Positions 9,860 through 18,660 of a stretch of DNA of 64,000 bases are shown here, piece after piece. Each line of letters starts with the position of its first letter. Within the stretch, counting starts at the first letter, position 1. Source of the stretch: UBA2943 sp946534895 (GTDB lineage: Bacteria > Bacillota > Clostridia > Christensenellales > Aristaeellaceae); assembly GCA_946534895.1 (NCBI GenBank), contig CAMNDE010000008.1, forward strand, positions 11,938 through 75,937. The letters run 5' to 3'. Both the position numbers and the translations under genes were made by a program. The notes beneath the pieces are model-generated. The model worked only from the letters and a program-made list of their open reading frames with translations. It ran no database searches and was not told where the DNA came from.

Positions 9860-10792
9860 TCACATGATGGAATACTCAGTATAGCGTCTGGCTATGCTAT
9901 TGGAGATAAATACCAGAATCAGACCAATGACCGACTTCATCAGACCGATGGCAATGGAGAAGGAGTAGCGGCCTTTTTGAATGCCGTAGCGGTACACATA
10001 TGTGTCGATAATTTCCCAGTAGGATCTTGTGGTTGCCTGGCCCAGCAGCAGATTCTGTTCATAGCCGAGGTTCAGCAGATTGCCGATGGACAGAATAAAC
10101 AGCATGACGATTGTCGGAAGAATGCAGGGAATCGTGATGTAGCGGACCATCCCCCACCTGGTAATGCCGTCCACCGCCCCCGCCTCATACAGGCTCTGAT
10201 CAATGCCGGCAATGGCGGACATATAAAGGATCGTGTTCCATCCGATATTCTTCCAGATATTCACACAAGTGATGAGTGCCCAGAAGTATTTGCCTTCCGT
10301 GAGGAATGGAATCGGCGAGCTTGTAATGCCAAGCTTCATGAGTACCTCATTCACGACACCCTCTGAGTTGAGGAGCGTGATGACCAGACTGGCCACCACT
10401 ACCCATGAAACGAAATAGGGCAGATAGGAAATGGTCTGGACCGTTTTCTTGAATATGCCCTGCCGCAGCTCATCCAGCTGCAGTGCAAGAACAATCGGGG
10501 CAAGATGCCCAATCGTCAGATTCAGTCCGCTGATCACCAGGGTATTCCGGATGATCTTTATGGCATCCTTGGATGTGAAGAAGGAAGCAAAATGCTTCAG
10601 TCCCACAAACTTGTCCATGGTCAGCGTACGACCAGGGGTATAGTCGAAAAAGGAATAGATGATGCCGTAGATGGGAGCAAGGAAAAACACCGCCCACCAT
10701 AAAAGAAAAATAACCGTCCAAATCCACAGTTCACGGTTCCTGATCCAGCGGTTCTTCCGCTGCAGTCGCTTCTGTTCTGCTGTCAGCTGCAT
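9860..10792 (-). CDS. ABC importer permease, LplB type (first gene of operon)
   Basis: 310 aa integral membrane protein: basic N-terminus, first helix around LWIWTVIFLLWWAVFFLAPI, and the permease loop with EAGAVDGITRWGMVRYITIP. An in-frame ATG at 10831 would add 13 residues, but AGGAG at proper spacing selects the ATG at 10792. It is the first gene after the consensus promoter at 10877-10905, so the LplB, LplC, binding protein and hydrolase genes probably form one transcript controlled by the divergent LacI-type regulator. Confidence 0.92.
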   Translation of the reverse strand: MQLTAEQKRLQRKNRWIRNRELWIWTVIFLLWWAVFFLAPIYGIIYSFFDYTPGRTLTMDKFVGLKHFASFFTSKDAIKIIRNTLVISGLNLTIGHLAPIVLALQLDELRQGIFKKTVQTISYLPYFVSWVVVASLVITLLNSEGVVNEVLMKLGITSSPIPFLTEGKYFWALITCVNIWKNIGWNTILYMSAIAGIDQSLYEAGAVDGITRWGMVRYITIPCILPTIVMLFILSIGNLLNLGYEQNLLLGQATTRSYWEIIDTYVYRYGIQKGRYSFSIAIGLMKSVIGLILVFISNSIARRYTEYSIM

Positions 10793-10847
10793 GCATTCAT
10801 CTCCTGTCCCGCTTGATGCACTGCCTGGCATTTATACTTTTTTACGA

Positions 10848-10863
10848 GGTTATACGATTAACC
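10848..10863. promoter_or_regulatory. Putative LacI-family operator for the importer/hydrolase operon
   Basis: GGTTATACGATTAACC: 5-bp inverted arms (GGTTA/TAACC) around a central CG, the usual layout of LacI-family operators. It lies just downstream of the predicted start of transcription, a roadblock position, and next to a divergent LacI-family gene. Binding by that regulator is inference. Confidence 0.6.
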
Positions 10864-10876
10864 ACTGCTCAATGGA

Positions 10877-10905
10877 ATTATAATGTAAGCATTTCTATTT
10901 GTCAA
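10877..10905 (-). promoter_or_regulatory. Consensus sigma-A promoter of the arabinoside operon
   Basis: On the minus strand TTGACA (10900-10905), a 17-nt spacer and TATAAT (10877-10882): a perfect match to the sigma-70/A consensus. The expected transcript starts near 10870, about 78 nt before the LplB-type start codon. A promoter this strong is consistent with repression by an operator. Confidence 0.9.
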
Positions 10906-10956
10906 CTAAAATTTGTGCTTTTCTTGTCTGTTTTATGCCGAAAGATGCATTTTCTG

Positions 10957-10985
10957 TTGACTTGCCCTTTATGGTCTGCTATATT
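10957..10985 (+). promoter_or_regulatory. Promoter of the LacI-family regulator gene
   Basis: TTGACT (10957-10962), 17-nt spacer, TATATT (10980-10985), giving a leader of roughly 40 nt before the ATG at 11033. Confidence 0.8.
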
Positions 10986-11032
10986 TCAGCGTGGAAAGCA
11001 ACGGCTTATCCCTCTCTTATCAGGAGGCGGAC

Positions 11033-12055
11033 ATGGCAACCATTAAAGATATCGCACGTCTGGCCGGTGTATCCACCGCCACCGTATCCCACGTCGTCAA
11101 TGGAACCAAAAAGCTCAGCCCCGGCACAACCCACAGGGTTTTGGCAGCCATCGACCAGGCACATTACACGCCCAATCACGCTGCCAAATCCCTTCGCTCA
11201 GGAACCAGCCGTGTAATCGGAATCCTTGTTGAAGATATCCGCGGCCTTCCTGTCCCCGGCATCGTCAGTGGTATCTCGGAAGAGTTGATTCGCCACGCCT
11301 ACACCACACTTCTGCTGGATCTTCATCTTCTGGATGATCTTTACAATCATTATGAAGATATCAGGAATTACCGTGAATCCATTGCCAAGGCTGTTTTCCT
11401 GCTCCTCTCCTCGAATGTGGAAGGCATTATTTATGTCGGCATGCATGACCGCTTTCTGGACCATCTCATTGATCCCATCCCCTGTCCGGTAGTCTATGCC
11501 TATTCCCGTTCATCAGATCAGGACAGCTTCGTTACCTATAATAATGAATCTTCTGCCCGGGAAATGACAAATCTGCTCATTTCCCGGGGCCATACTCACA
11601 TTTCCATCATTGCGGGGCATCCCAGCTCCTCTCCCACCCAGGAACGGCTTCATGGATTTCTTTCCGCCATGCATCAGGCAGGACTTCAGGTTCCGGAGGA
11701 ATATATCCGCTATGGCAACTGGGGCGCCGATTCCGGCAGACAGGAAGCCGAATATCTGCTTTCTCTCGAATGTCGTCCCACCGCCATTTTCGCCATGAAT
11801 GATTCCATGGCTCTTGGCGTCCTTCAGGCATTGAGCCGGGCCGGATTGTCTGTTCCCCGGCAGATAGCAGTGTGTGGCTTTGACAACCTGGATCTGACAG
11901 ATGCAGTCATTCCCCCCCTGACTACCATTGAACTCCCCCTCAGCCAGATCGGAACACGCTCTGCTCAGCTTCTTCTCCAGAAGATCGCAGACCCTGACAC
12001 TGCACCTGTTCAGGAAACCCTTCCATGTAAACTGATTCTCAGGGAATCGGTATAA
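11033..12055 (+). CDS. LacI/GalR-family transcriptional regulator
   Basis: 340 aa. The N-terminal LacI helix-turn-helix is textbook: MATIKDIARLAGVSTATVSH, then hinge residues up to about 60, followed by a periplasmic-binding-protein-like sensor domain (VIGILVEDIRGLPVPGIVSG to the C-terminus) that in this family binds a sugar. An upstream in-frame ATG at 10991 lies too near the promoter and lacks a ribosome site, whereas AGGAGG precedes 11033. It diverges from the importer/GH127/GH31 operon, whose promoter carries a LacI-type palindrome, so it is the likely local repressor, induced by an arabinoside or product. Confidence 0.93.
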   Translation: MATIKDIARLAGVSTATVSHVVNGTKKLSPGTTHRVLAAIDQAHYTPNHAAKSLRSGTSRVIGILVEDIRGLPVPGIVSGISEELIRHAYTTLLLDLHLLDDLYNHYEDIRNYRESIAKAVFLLLSSNVEGIIYVGMHDRFLDHLIDPIPCPVVYAYSRSSDQDSFVTYNNESSAREMTNLLISRGHTHISIIAGHPSSSPTQERLHGFLSAMHQAGLQVPEEYIRYGNWGADSGRQEAEYLLSLECRPTAIFAMNDSMALGVLQALSRAGLSVPRQIAVCGFDNLDLTDAVIPPLTTIELPLSQIGTRSAQLLLQKIADPDTAPVQETLPCKLILRESV

Positions 12056-12077
12056 TGCGGACCGACACTTTCCGAAA

Positions 12078-12129
12078 CACAGAAATAGACCGGAATGGAT
12101 TTCATGATCCATCCCGGTCTATTTCTGTG
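12078..12129. terminator. Bidirectional terminator hairpin between convergent lacI-type and araC-type genes
   Basis: A long stem (CACAGAAATAGACCGG with its complement, about 20 bp with one mismatch) closes an inner ATGGAT/ATCCAT stem. It lies between two convergent genes; the U-rich side TATTTCTGTG is modest on either strand. Confidence 0.75.
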
Positions 12130-12138
12130 CACGAAAGA

Positions 12139-14370
12139 TCATCTGCCCGCACTCTCAGAAGATCGAACGTGTTTTGCGCGATACTGTCCCGGCGTAAGTC
12201 CGGTCTGCTGCTTGAAGCTGCGGATAAATGAAGAAACATTCGGCATGCCCACGCGGCGGCCGATCTCCTGAATGGATTCATCCGTGTCCGCCAGCAGCCG
12301 GCAGGCTTCGTTCCTGCGTACCTCCTGCACGTATTCGGACAGACCCATGCCGGTGCAGTTCTTGAAATAATGCGACAGGTTGGACGGGGTGAGGCCGAAG
12401 TGGTCCGCCGCCATCTGCAGTGAAAACTCACTGCTGAAGCAGTGCTCCCGCACATAGGTCTTCATGGCCTCGCTGCGGCTGTCCTCCACTTCCCCGTCCC
12501 CGGCTGCCGAGGCAAAGGCATCCCGGATCAGCCGCCTGAGCCGGCCCATGAGTTCTCTTGCACTGTCCACGCTGAGCAGTTCCTCCAGCAATGAAAAGGA
12601 GACGTCCGGGTTCACCCGGCCGCGCATGGAAAGCAGGGTGCGCACGGTCACATTCACCGTGTCATTGAGCACCATGCGCGCCATTTCCAGTGGCACCGGG
12701 TCTGTCTGCAGCCTTTCCGCCACCGCGTCCAGGCACTGCTCCGCCCGATCCGCATCGCCCTGCAGAAGATGCCACTGCAGCGCTTCCAGTTCCTGGGCGG
12801 GATAGTCCTTCAGGGAAACCGAGGAGCGGATATCATCGGAATAGAACACAGCCGGACCCTTGCCCCGGATCAGGCTCATGCGGCAGGCGCTCACCGCCTG
12901 ACGGCAGGCATCCGCCAGCTCCTCCGCGGGAACGCTCTGGCTGACGCCCAGGGCCAGTCCCTGACCGATGCGCTGCTCAAGACGGTTCTGGAAGTCCAGG
13001 ACTTCCTCCTCACTTCCGCGGCTTGGCCGGACGTACTGCAGGATCACGGCCAGCATGTCGCTGTCCGGCGGGTTTTCACAGACCAGGGCCTCGGTGACCT
13101 CCAGGGACCCGGACAGGATTTCCGACAGAAGCGCGGAAGACGCGTAATCTGCCGGCAGGCTCTTCTTTTCCAGAGCAAGTACGCGGCAATATGCGCCAGG
13201 CTCGGTAAACGCGCCATACCCGCGCATTTCTTCCAGGCATTCCCGGGCATGCCCGGCATCCGAGAGCAGGCGGGTCAGGCAGTTCTGTCTCAGGCCCTCC
13301 GTGCTGTTTTCCAGGGATACACGGTAAAACCGGCTCTCGTCCGACAGGGATTCCAGCACGGCCTCCACCTGTTCCATTTCGTTCCCGGCTTCCCGCCCCG
13401 GCGCATAGGCCCGCGCCTTTTCCGCCAGTTCCCGGATGGGCTTGTAGTGACTCCAGCTCACCAGCCAGATCACAGCCCCGCCGAGCAGAAAGATCAGGGA
13501 CATGAGCAGGATCACCCGCCTGCGGTATCCGTGCAGCGGACCTTCCAGGACAGCTCTGGGGCGGAATACCGTATACTTCCAGCCCATGATCCGGGATGCG
13601 GTGGAGGAAATGTCATACTCCTGCAGATCACCTGCGGCCACATTCCCGTCGGACGCGGACACAGTCCGGGTCATGTCCTCGGAGAGAGTGCCGGTGGAAA
13701 TCACCGGATTCCCCTCCTTGTCCGTGATCATGACCGCGGTCTCTTCCCCGTACAGCGCACGGATGGGGTCCAAAATGCGTGCGGCGGGGATCACGAACAC
13801 GGTGCGCTGCTTCGGGCGGACATTGCCCGCACCCACGGATATGAATACCGTAAGACACTCCGTGCTCTGACCGCCGAACTGGGCCACGGAATCCACCGGC
13901 CACACGATAATGCTGTCAGACGCGTCCACGGTGCGCAGAAAATCTTCATGATCATGCCCGGCATACACCATCTGCTGTCCGAAAAGCTTTTCCGTGGTGA
14001 TGGCCGTCGTGGCCGTATAGCACACATCATCCCCCGAGCGGTAGACGAGGATGGTCTGGGGAAGCTCCGTAATGGAATTGTAGGTACCGAGCAGGGCAAT
14101 GGCATTGCGGCGCGCCACGATGTCGTCGCCGATGTTCCTGGGATTCAGGGCCGATGTGTTCTGGATCGCGTAGGACAGGTTGAACAGCTGCTGGAAGCGG
14201 TTATCCAGGGTATCCCGGAGCTGGGTGAGCATATTGCTGTCATTGGCCGCCATCTCCTCCGAATACCGCCGGATGATGGCGCCGTCAAAAAAGAAATACA
14301 GAAGCAGAATCGGCAAAAACAGCACAAGTGCATAGGAAAGAATATATTTCAGAAATATTCGGTTGCGCAT
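12139..14370 (-). CDS. Membrane-anchored AraC-family regulator with extracellular sensor domain
   Basis: 743 aa. Residues about 6-27 form a first membrane helix; an extracellular Cache-like region follows, then a second helix near 283-303 (VILLMSLIFLLGGAVIWLVSW). The C-terminal ~100 residues are an AraC double helix-turn-helix with SLQMAADHFGLTPSNLSHYF and SIQEIGRRVGMPNVSSFIRS. This architecture controls Lpl-type sugar importers in Bacillota. The ATG at 14370 has an AAAGAGGTG site; the longer reading frame has none. It is divergent from the second importer at 14.6-18.1 kb, its probable target. Confidence 0.88.
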   Translation of the reverse strand: MRNRIFLKYILSYALVLFLPILLLYFFFDGAIIRRYSEEMAANDSNMLTQLRDTLDNRFQQLFNLSYAIQNTSALNPRNIGDDIVARRNAIALLGTYNSITELPQTILVYRSGDDVCYTATTAITTEKLFGQQMVYAGHDHEDFLRTVDASDSIIVWPVDSVAQFGGQSTECLTVFISVGAGNVRPKQRTVFVIPAARILDPIRALYGEETAVMITDKEGNPVISTGTLSEDMTRTVSASDGNVAAGDLQEYDISSTASRIMGWKYTVFRPRAVLEGPLHGYRRRVILLMSLIFLLGGAVIWLVSWSHYKPIRELAEKARAYAPGREAGNEMEQVEAVLESLSDESRFYRVSLENSTEGLRQNCLTRLLSDAGHARECLEEMRGYGAFTEPGAYCRVLALEKKSLPADYASSALLSEILSGSLEVTEALVCENPPDSDMLAVILQYVRPSRGSEEEVLDFQNRLEQRIGQGLALGVSQSVPAEELADACRQAVSACRMSLIRGKGPAVFYSDDIRSSVSLKDYPAQELEALQWHLLQGDADRAEQCLDAVAERLQTDPVPLEMARMVLNDTVNVTVRTLLSMRGRVNPDVSFSLLEELLSVDSARELMGRLRRLIRDAFASAAGDGEVEDSRSEAMKTYVREHCFSSEFSLQMAADHFGLTPSNLSHYFKNCTGMGLSEYVQEVRRNEACRLLADTDESIQEIGRRVGMPNVSSFIRSFKQQTGLTPGQYRAKHVRSSESAGR

Positions 14371-14391
14371 GCAGGACACCTCTTTATGCAG

Positions 14392-14420
14392 ATTATACCT
14401 GCCCGCGCCTGCATATACAA
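14392..14420 (-). promoter_or_regulatory. Promoter of the AraC-type regulator
   Basis: Minus strand TTGTAT (14415-14420), 17-nt spacer, TATAAT (14392-14397). Transcription would begin about 15-20 nt before the ATG at 14370, which also excludes the longer open frame upstream. Confidence 0.8.
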
Positions 14421-14508
14421 GATTTGAATCCGGTCCCGGTTTTTGGAAAAAACGGGGCATCTGCATTACATGCATTCAAATGCTGAACATGTTTTCAAGA
14501 ATTGAAGA

Positions 14509-14537
14509 TTGCAAATCCGGTGTTTTCTGGTTATATT
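14509..14537 (+). promoter_or_regulatory. Promoter of the second importer operon
   Basis: TTGCAA (14509-14514), 17-nt spacer, TATATT (14532-14537), 50 nt before the first permease start. The sub-consensus -35 fits an activator-dependent promoter; the AT-rich stretch 14470-14508 just upstream, with TGAA/TTCA half-sites, is a plausible AraC binding region. Confidence 0.7.
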
Positions 14538-14586
14538 CCGGCCAAGGAGAACATTTTTTCAGTCAAAACCGAACAGAGAGGAGTGT

Positions 14587-15537
14587 ATGCGCTTGAAAAA
14601 CCCGTCCGGGTCTGTCCTCCCCCGGCGCTCTGTCCGGCAGTGGGCACGCGCCCTGGGGCGGAACTGGGAACTGTACCTGTTCCTGCTGCCCACCGTCGCC
14701 TACTTCCTCATCTTCCGATACTATCCCATGTACGGCATCCAGATCGCGTTCCGGAACTTCAAGTCCACAAAGGGCATTCTGGGAAGTCCCTGGGTGGGGT
14801 TCAGAAACTTTGAGCGCTTCTTTTCCGCCACGGACTTTCTGCAGCTTCTGGGCAACACGCTGTCGGTGAGCGTCGGAACGCTTCTGTGCTCCTTCCCGGT
14901 GCCCATCCTGCTGGCTCTTCTGCTCAACCAGCTGCCCTCCAGGCGCTACAAGAAGGTTGTGCAGACCGTGATCTATGCCCCGCACTTCATTTCCACCGTG
15001 GTCCTGGTGGGCATTATCAGCCTGTTCTTCTCGCCCTCCAGCGGGATTGTGAACTTCATTATCCAGTGGATGGGCGGACAGCCCATTCATTTCATGGGCG
15101 AGGCCTCATGGTTCCGCCCGCTGTACATCGGCTCCGAGATCTGGCAGAACGCGGGCTGGGGCAGCATCCTCTATCTCGCCGCCCTGGCGTCTATCAATCC
15201 GGAACTGCACGAGGCCGCCGTGGTGGACGGCGCCAGCAAGTTCCAGCGCGTGCTGCACGTGGACCTGCCGGGTATATTGCCCACCATCGTGGTCATGTTC
15301 ATACTCAATTCCGGCAAGGTCATGTCGGTGGGCTTTGAGAAGGCCTACCTCATGCAGACCTCCCTGAACCTGTCCGCCTCCGAGATCATTGCCACCTATG
15401 TCTACAAGCGCGGCCTGCTCCAGGCGCAGTTCAGCTTTTCCACGGCCGTGGGCCTGTTTGAGTCCGTCACAAACCTGGTCCTGATCCTGACCATGAACTA
15501 CGTGTCCAGGAAAGTGACCGATTCAAGCCTGTTCTGA
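14587..15537 (+). CDS. ABC importer permease, LplB type (second system)
   Basis: 316 aa. Basic N-terminus, first helix YLFLLPTVAYFLIFRYYPM, about six helices, and the ATPase-docking loop with EAAVVDGASKFQRVLHVDLP. An AGAGGAG site selects the ATG at 14587 over an in-frame start inside the promoter. The typical LplB signature MYGIQIAFRNFKSTKGI follows the first helix. It works with the next gene as a permease pair for an oligosaccharide of unknown identity. Codon use is more GC-biased than in the first importer, suggesting the two systems have separate histories rather than a recent duplication. Confidence 0.93.
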   Translation: MRLKNPSGSVLPRRSVRQWARALGRNWELYLFLLPTVAYFLIFRYYPMYGIQIAFRNFKSTKGILGSPWVGFRNFERFFSATDFLQLLGNTLSVSVGTLLCSFPVPILLALLLNQLPSRRYKKVVQTVIYAPHFISTVVLVGIISLFFSPSSGIVNFIIQWMGGQPIHFMGEASWFRPLYIGSEIWQNAGWGSILYLAALASINPELHEAAVVDGASKFQRVLHVDLPGILPTIVVMFILNSGKVMSVGFEKAYLMQTSLNLSASEIIATYVYKRGLLQAQFSFSTAVGLFESVTNLVLILTMNYVSRKVTDSSLF

Positions 15538-15550
15538 GAGGTGATCGAGG

Positions 15551-16450
15551 ATGAAACATGCAACGGCAAAAATCCGTCTCTCCCGGGCAGACCAGGTCTT
15601 TGACGCCGTCAACTATGTCATCCTGACCCTCTGCCTGCTTCTGGTGGCCTATCCCCTGTACTTCATCGTGATCGCGTCCGTCTCCGATCCCACGGCGGTC
15701 TATGCCGGCAGGGTGGTGCTCTGGCCCGCCAGCTTCACACTGGAGGGCTACAGGCGGATCCTGGACTATGCCTCCTTCTTCACGGGATACCGGAACACGA
15801 TCCTGTATACGCTCGTGGGCACAGCCGTGAACGTGGCCGTCACGATCCCCGGTGCCTACGCCCTGTCGAGAAAGGACCTGGTGGGCAGGAACATCATGAT
15901 GATGGGCATCACCTTTACCATGATCTTTTCCGGCGGCCTGATTCCCACCTACCTGCTGGTCATCCAGCTGAACCTGTACAACACCATGTGGGCCCTGATC
16001 CTGCCCGCCGCTGTCAGCTCCTGGAACTTCATCGTGGCGCGCACCTTCTTCCAGCAGACCATTCCGGATGAGCTCCTGGAAGCGGCCACACTGGACGGCG
16101 CCGGGAACACGCAGTTCTTCCTGCGCATTGTGCTTCCGCTGAGCAAGTCCATCATCGCCGTCATGGTCCTGTTCTACGCGGTCAATCACTGGAACAGCTA
16201 CTTCAACGCCCTGATCTATCTCAAGTCCGCCGAAAAATATCCGCTGCAGCTGGTGCTGCGCAATATCCTGTTTGAAAACTCCCTGGGCGACATGGTGGAG
16301 GACGCGTCCACCCTGGCGCTCCAGCAGCGCCTGGGCGATCTGATCAAGTACGGCATCATCATCGCGTCCTCGCTCCCGCTGCTGATCCTCTACCCCTTCC
16401 TGCAGCGCTACTTCATCCAGGGCGTTATGATCGGCGCCGTGAAGGGCTGA
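15551..16450 (+). CDS. ABC importer permease, LplC type (second system)
   Basis: 299 aa, about six membrane helices (first one VILTLCLLLVAYPLYFIVIA) with the docking loop EAATLDGAGNTQFFLRIVLP and the conserved C-terminal QGVMIGAVKG. It begins 13 nt after the LplB-type gene with a GAGG ribosome site and precedes the binding protein by 55 nt, giving the order B-C-A. It pairs with the preceding permease; the energising ATPase is not encoded here. Confidence 0.93.
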   Translation: MKHATAKIRLSRADQVFDAVNYVILTLCLLLVAYPLYFIVIASVSDPTAVYAGRVVLWPASFTLEGYRRILDYASFFTGYRNTILYTLVGTAVNVAVTIPGAYALSRKDLVGRNIMMMGITFTMIFSGGLIPTYLLVIQLNLYNTMWALILPAAVSSWNFIVARTFFQQTIPDELLEAATLDGAGNTQFFLRIVLPLSKSIIAVMVLFYAVNHWNSYFNALIYLKSAEKYPLQLVLRNILFENSLGDMVEDASTLALQQRLGDLIKYGIIIASSLPLLILYPFLQRYFIQGVMIGAVKG

Positions 16451-16505
16451 ATGACGGTACTTACGGGCGTGTCCCGTAATCATAGATTCAAAGGAGGTAC
16501 GAACC

Positions 16506-18077
16506 ATGAAAAAGACCCTGACATGTCTGTTCCTGGCCCTGGCCATGCTGTGCACCGTGCTCAGCGCATCCGCCACGGACTACCCGCTCAAGGCTGAAGG
16601 CGATACCTTCAAGCTGATCATCCGCATCCGCCCGCTGCACAGTGACGCCAATGACATGGAGCTGTTCAAGCGCGTGGAAGAGCTGACCAACATCCACATC
16701 GACTGGGATCAGATCCAGCAGGCGGAGTACGATGAGAAGAAGAATCTGATCCTCAGCGCGAACACGGACCTGCCCGAGGGCTTCTTCGGCAAGTTCTCCC
16801 TGAGCGCTGCCGATCTGGTCAACTACGGCTCCCAGGGCGTTCTGCTGCCCCTCAACGACCTGATCGAGCAGTACGCACCCAACCTGAAAGCGCTGTTCGA
16901 GCGCCGGCCGGACATCCGCAAGATGTGCACCGCGCCTGACGGCAACATCTATTCCACGCCCTATGTCAATGAAGGCGAGGACGGCACCATTGCCTCCAAC
17001 ATCATGATCAACATGACCTGGCTGGAGCGGCTGGGCCTGGAAAAGCCCGTGACCCTGGTGGACCTGGAGAACGTGCTGACCGCCTTCAAGGAGCAGGACG
17101 CCAACGGCAACGGGGATCCCAATGATGAAATCCCCATGACCTTCAAGTTCAACGGCTCCCAGCGCGACATCGGCGGCTTCTTCGGCGCCTTCGGCTACCC
17201 GGACACCCTGACCGATGACGGCTCGCACATCGTCATTGACAACGGCAAGCTGGTCTATGTACCCGCCACCGAGAATTACAGGGAAGGCTGCAGATATCTC
17301 TATGAGCACTTCTTCGCCAAGGGCCTGATTGACAAGGAAGGCTTCACCATGGACAAGAAGACCTACAACGCCCAGAACCAGGGCGAAGTGGCCAATATCG
17401 GCGTGTTCATGTGCTGGAACGCTTTCGACCTCGGCACCGTGCATCAGGATGAATACGAGCCCCTGTCCCCCCTGCTGGGACCGGACGGCACCACTTCCTG
17501 GGGCTGGACCTCCTCCAACAACATGTCCGCCAACGGCTTTGCCATCACCAACAAGTGCCATGATCCCGCCCTGCTGATGCAGTGGGTGGATCTGTTCTAT
17601 GATCCCATCTGGAGCATGCAGTGCGATCTGGGCCCCATCGGCATCAACCTGATCGACAACGGCGACGGCACCTACTCCTATGTGGACACGCCCGAAGGCA
17701 TGAGCTATGATGAATTCCGCTACAAGGAAGCGTTTGCCTCCGACGGTCCTGTAGCCCTGACCCGCGACATGTTCGAGACCATGATCCCGCGCAGCGCCGG
17801 ACATCAGGCCAAGTTCGACCGGAACGAGAATTATTACCGCAAGTATGCGACCTTCCAGTATCTGCCTACCATGCTCATGTCCGAGGAGGACAATGATGAA
17901 CTGATCCAGATCACCTCGGATCTTCTGTCCTACACGAACCAGAAGCGCGCCGAATGGCTTGCCAACGGCGGCGTGGACGAGCAGTGGGATGAGTACATCA
18001 AGGGACTCAACGACAGAGGCCTGGAGAAGTACATGGAAATCAACCAGCGCGTATACACCAACGCCTACGGCGAATAA
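16506..18077 (+). CDS. Extracellular sugar-binding protein (second LplA/YtcQ-type system)
   Basis: 523 aa. Signal peptide MKKTLTCLFLALAMLCTVLS followed by ASA and a mature start near TDYPLKAEG; a clear lipobox is not obvious, so signal peptidase I cleavage is possible. The body is an extracellular solute-binding protein of the LplA/YtcQ group, with ELTNIHIDWDQIQQ near the start and many aromatic residues expected for sugar contacts. A strong AAAGGAGG site precedes the ATG, and a strong terminator follows, closing the three-gene operon. Confidence 0.92.
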   Translation: MKKTLTCLFLALAMLCTVLSASATDYPLKAEGDTFKLIIRIRPLHSDANDMELFKRVEELTNIHIDWDQIQQAEYDEKKNLILSANTDLPEGFFGKFSLSAADLVNYGSQGVLLPLNDLIEQYAPNLKALFERRPDIRKMCTAPDGNIYSTPYVNEGEDGTIASNIMINMTWLERLGLEKPVTLVDLENVLTAFKEQDANGNGDPNDEIPMTFKFNGSQRDIGGFFGAFGYPDTLTDDGSHIVIDNGKLVYVPATENYREGCRYLYEHFFAKGLIDKEGFTMDKKTYNAQNQGEVANIGVFMCWNAFDLGTVHQDEYEPLSPLLGPDGTTSWGWTSSNNMSANGFAITNKCHDPALLMQWVDLFYDPIWSMQCDLGPIGINLIDNGDGTYSYVDTPEGMSYDEFRYKEAFASDGPVALTRDMFETMIPRSAGHQAKFDRNENYYRKYATFQYLPTMLMSEEDNDELIQITSDLLSYTNQKRAEWLANGGVDEQWDEYIKGLNDRGLEKYMEINQRVYTNAYGE

Positions 18078-18106
18078 TCCCGAACAAACCAGGTCATGAA
18101 TCATCC

Positions 18107-18140
18107 GACTGTCCCGGCATATGCCGGGGCAGTCTTTTTT
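18107..18140 (+). terminator. Rho-independent terminator of the second importer operon
   Basis: GACTGTCCCGGCA paired with TGCCGGGGCAGTC around a TA turn, directly followed by six T. Confidence 0.93.
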
Positions 18141-18171
18141 CCTCCCGGTCCTTTTATGCACATGCAGAGCA

Positions 18172-18200
18172 TTGCAGTTTTGCGCCATTCCAAGTACAAT
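18172..18200 (+). promoter_or_regulatory. Promoter of the Spx/ArsC-like gene
   Basis: TTGCAG (18172-18177), 17-nt spacer, TACAAT (18195-18200); the ATG is about 58 nt downstream. Confidence 0.7.
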
Positions 18201-18257
18201 TTTCCCGCCGGGGCCTTTGCCCTATGACAGATGCCCATGAAGAAAGGAGCAGCTTTC

Positions 18258-18620
18258 ATGCTGAAAGTCTACTGTTACAGCCGCTGCAGCACCTGCAGGA
18301 AAGCCCTGAAATGGCTGGAGGATCACGGGATTGCACACACCACCGCCGACATCCGCACGGAGCATCCGGATGCGGACGGACTCCGGGAACTGATCGCCAT
18401 GAGCGGACTTCCGCTGAAGTGGTTCTTCAATACCAGCGGTATTCCCTACCGCGAGCTCGGCCTGGCCAAGAAGCTCCCGGACATGACTGAGGAGGAGCAG
18501 ATCGCGCTGCTTGCCACGGACGGCATGCTGATCAAGCGTCCCCTGGCCGTGGGAGACGGTTTTGTTCTGACCGGATTCCGGGAAGAGGAATGGGCGGAAA
18601 AGCTGTCCGTCCAGGCATGA
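18258..18620 (+). CDS. Spx/ArsC-family (YffB-like) thioredoxin-fold protein
   Basis: 120 aa, close to the usual family length. The redox motif is C10-S-T-C13 in YCYSRCSTCRKALKWL, followed by the family landmarks FFNTSGIPYRELGL and MLIKRPLAV. Members are either arsenate-reductase-like oxidoreductases or Spx-type RNA polymerase regulators; the RPI-to-KRP region is typical of the family but does not decide between them. AAGGAG fixes the ATG at 18258. A nitroreductase gene 40 nt downstream suggests a shared redox-stress role. Confidence 0.9.
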   Translation: MLKVYCYSRCSTCRKALKWLEDHGIAHTTADIRTEHPDADGLRELIAMSGLPLKWFFNTSGIPYRELGLAKKLPDMTEEEQIALLATDGMLIKRPLAVGDGFVLTGFREEEWAEKLSVQA

Positions 18621-18660
18621 ACGACATATTCTGAATCACCTGTACGCAAGGAGGCATATC

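Noticed and set aside
16488..18188. A 566-codon minus-strand open frame opposite the second binding-protein gene
   Set aside because: Antisense shadow; Val/Gly/His-rich without motifs, and covers a terminator.
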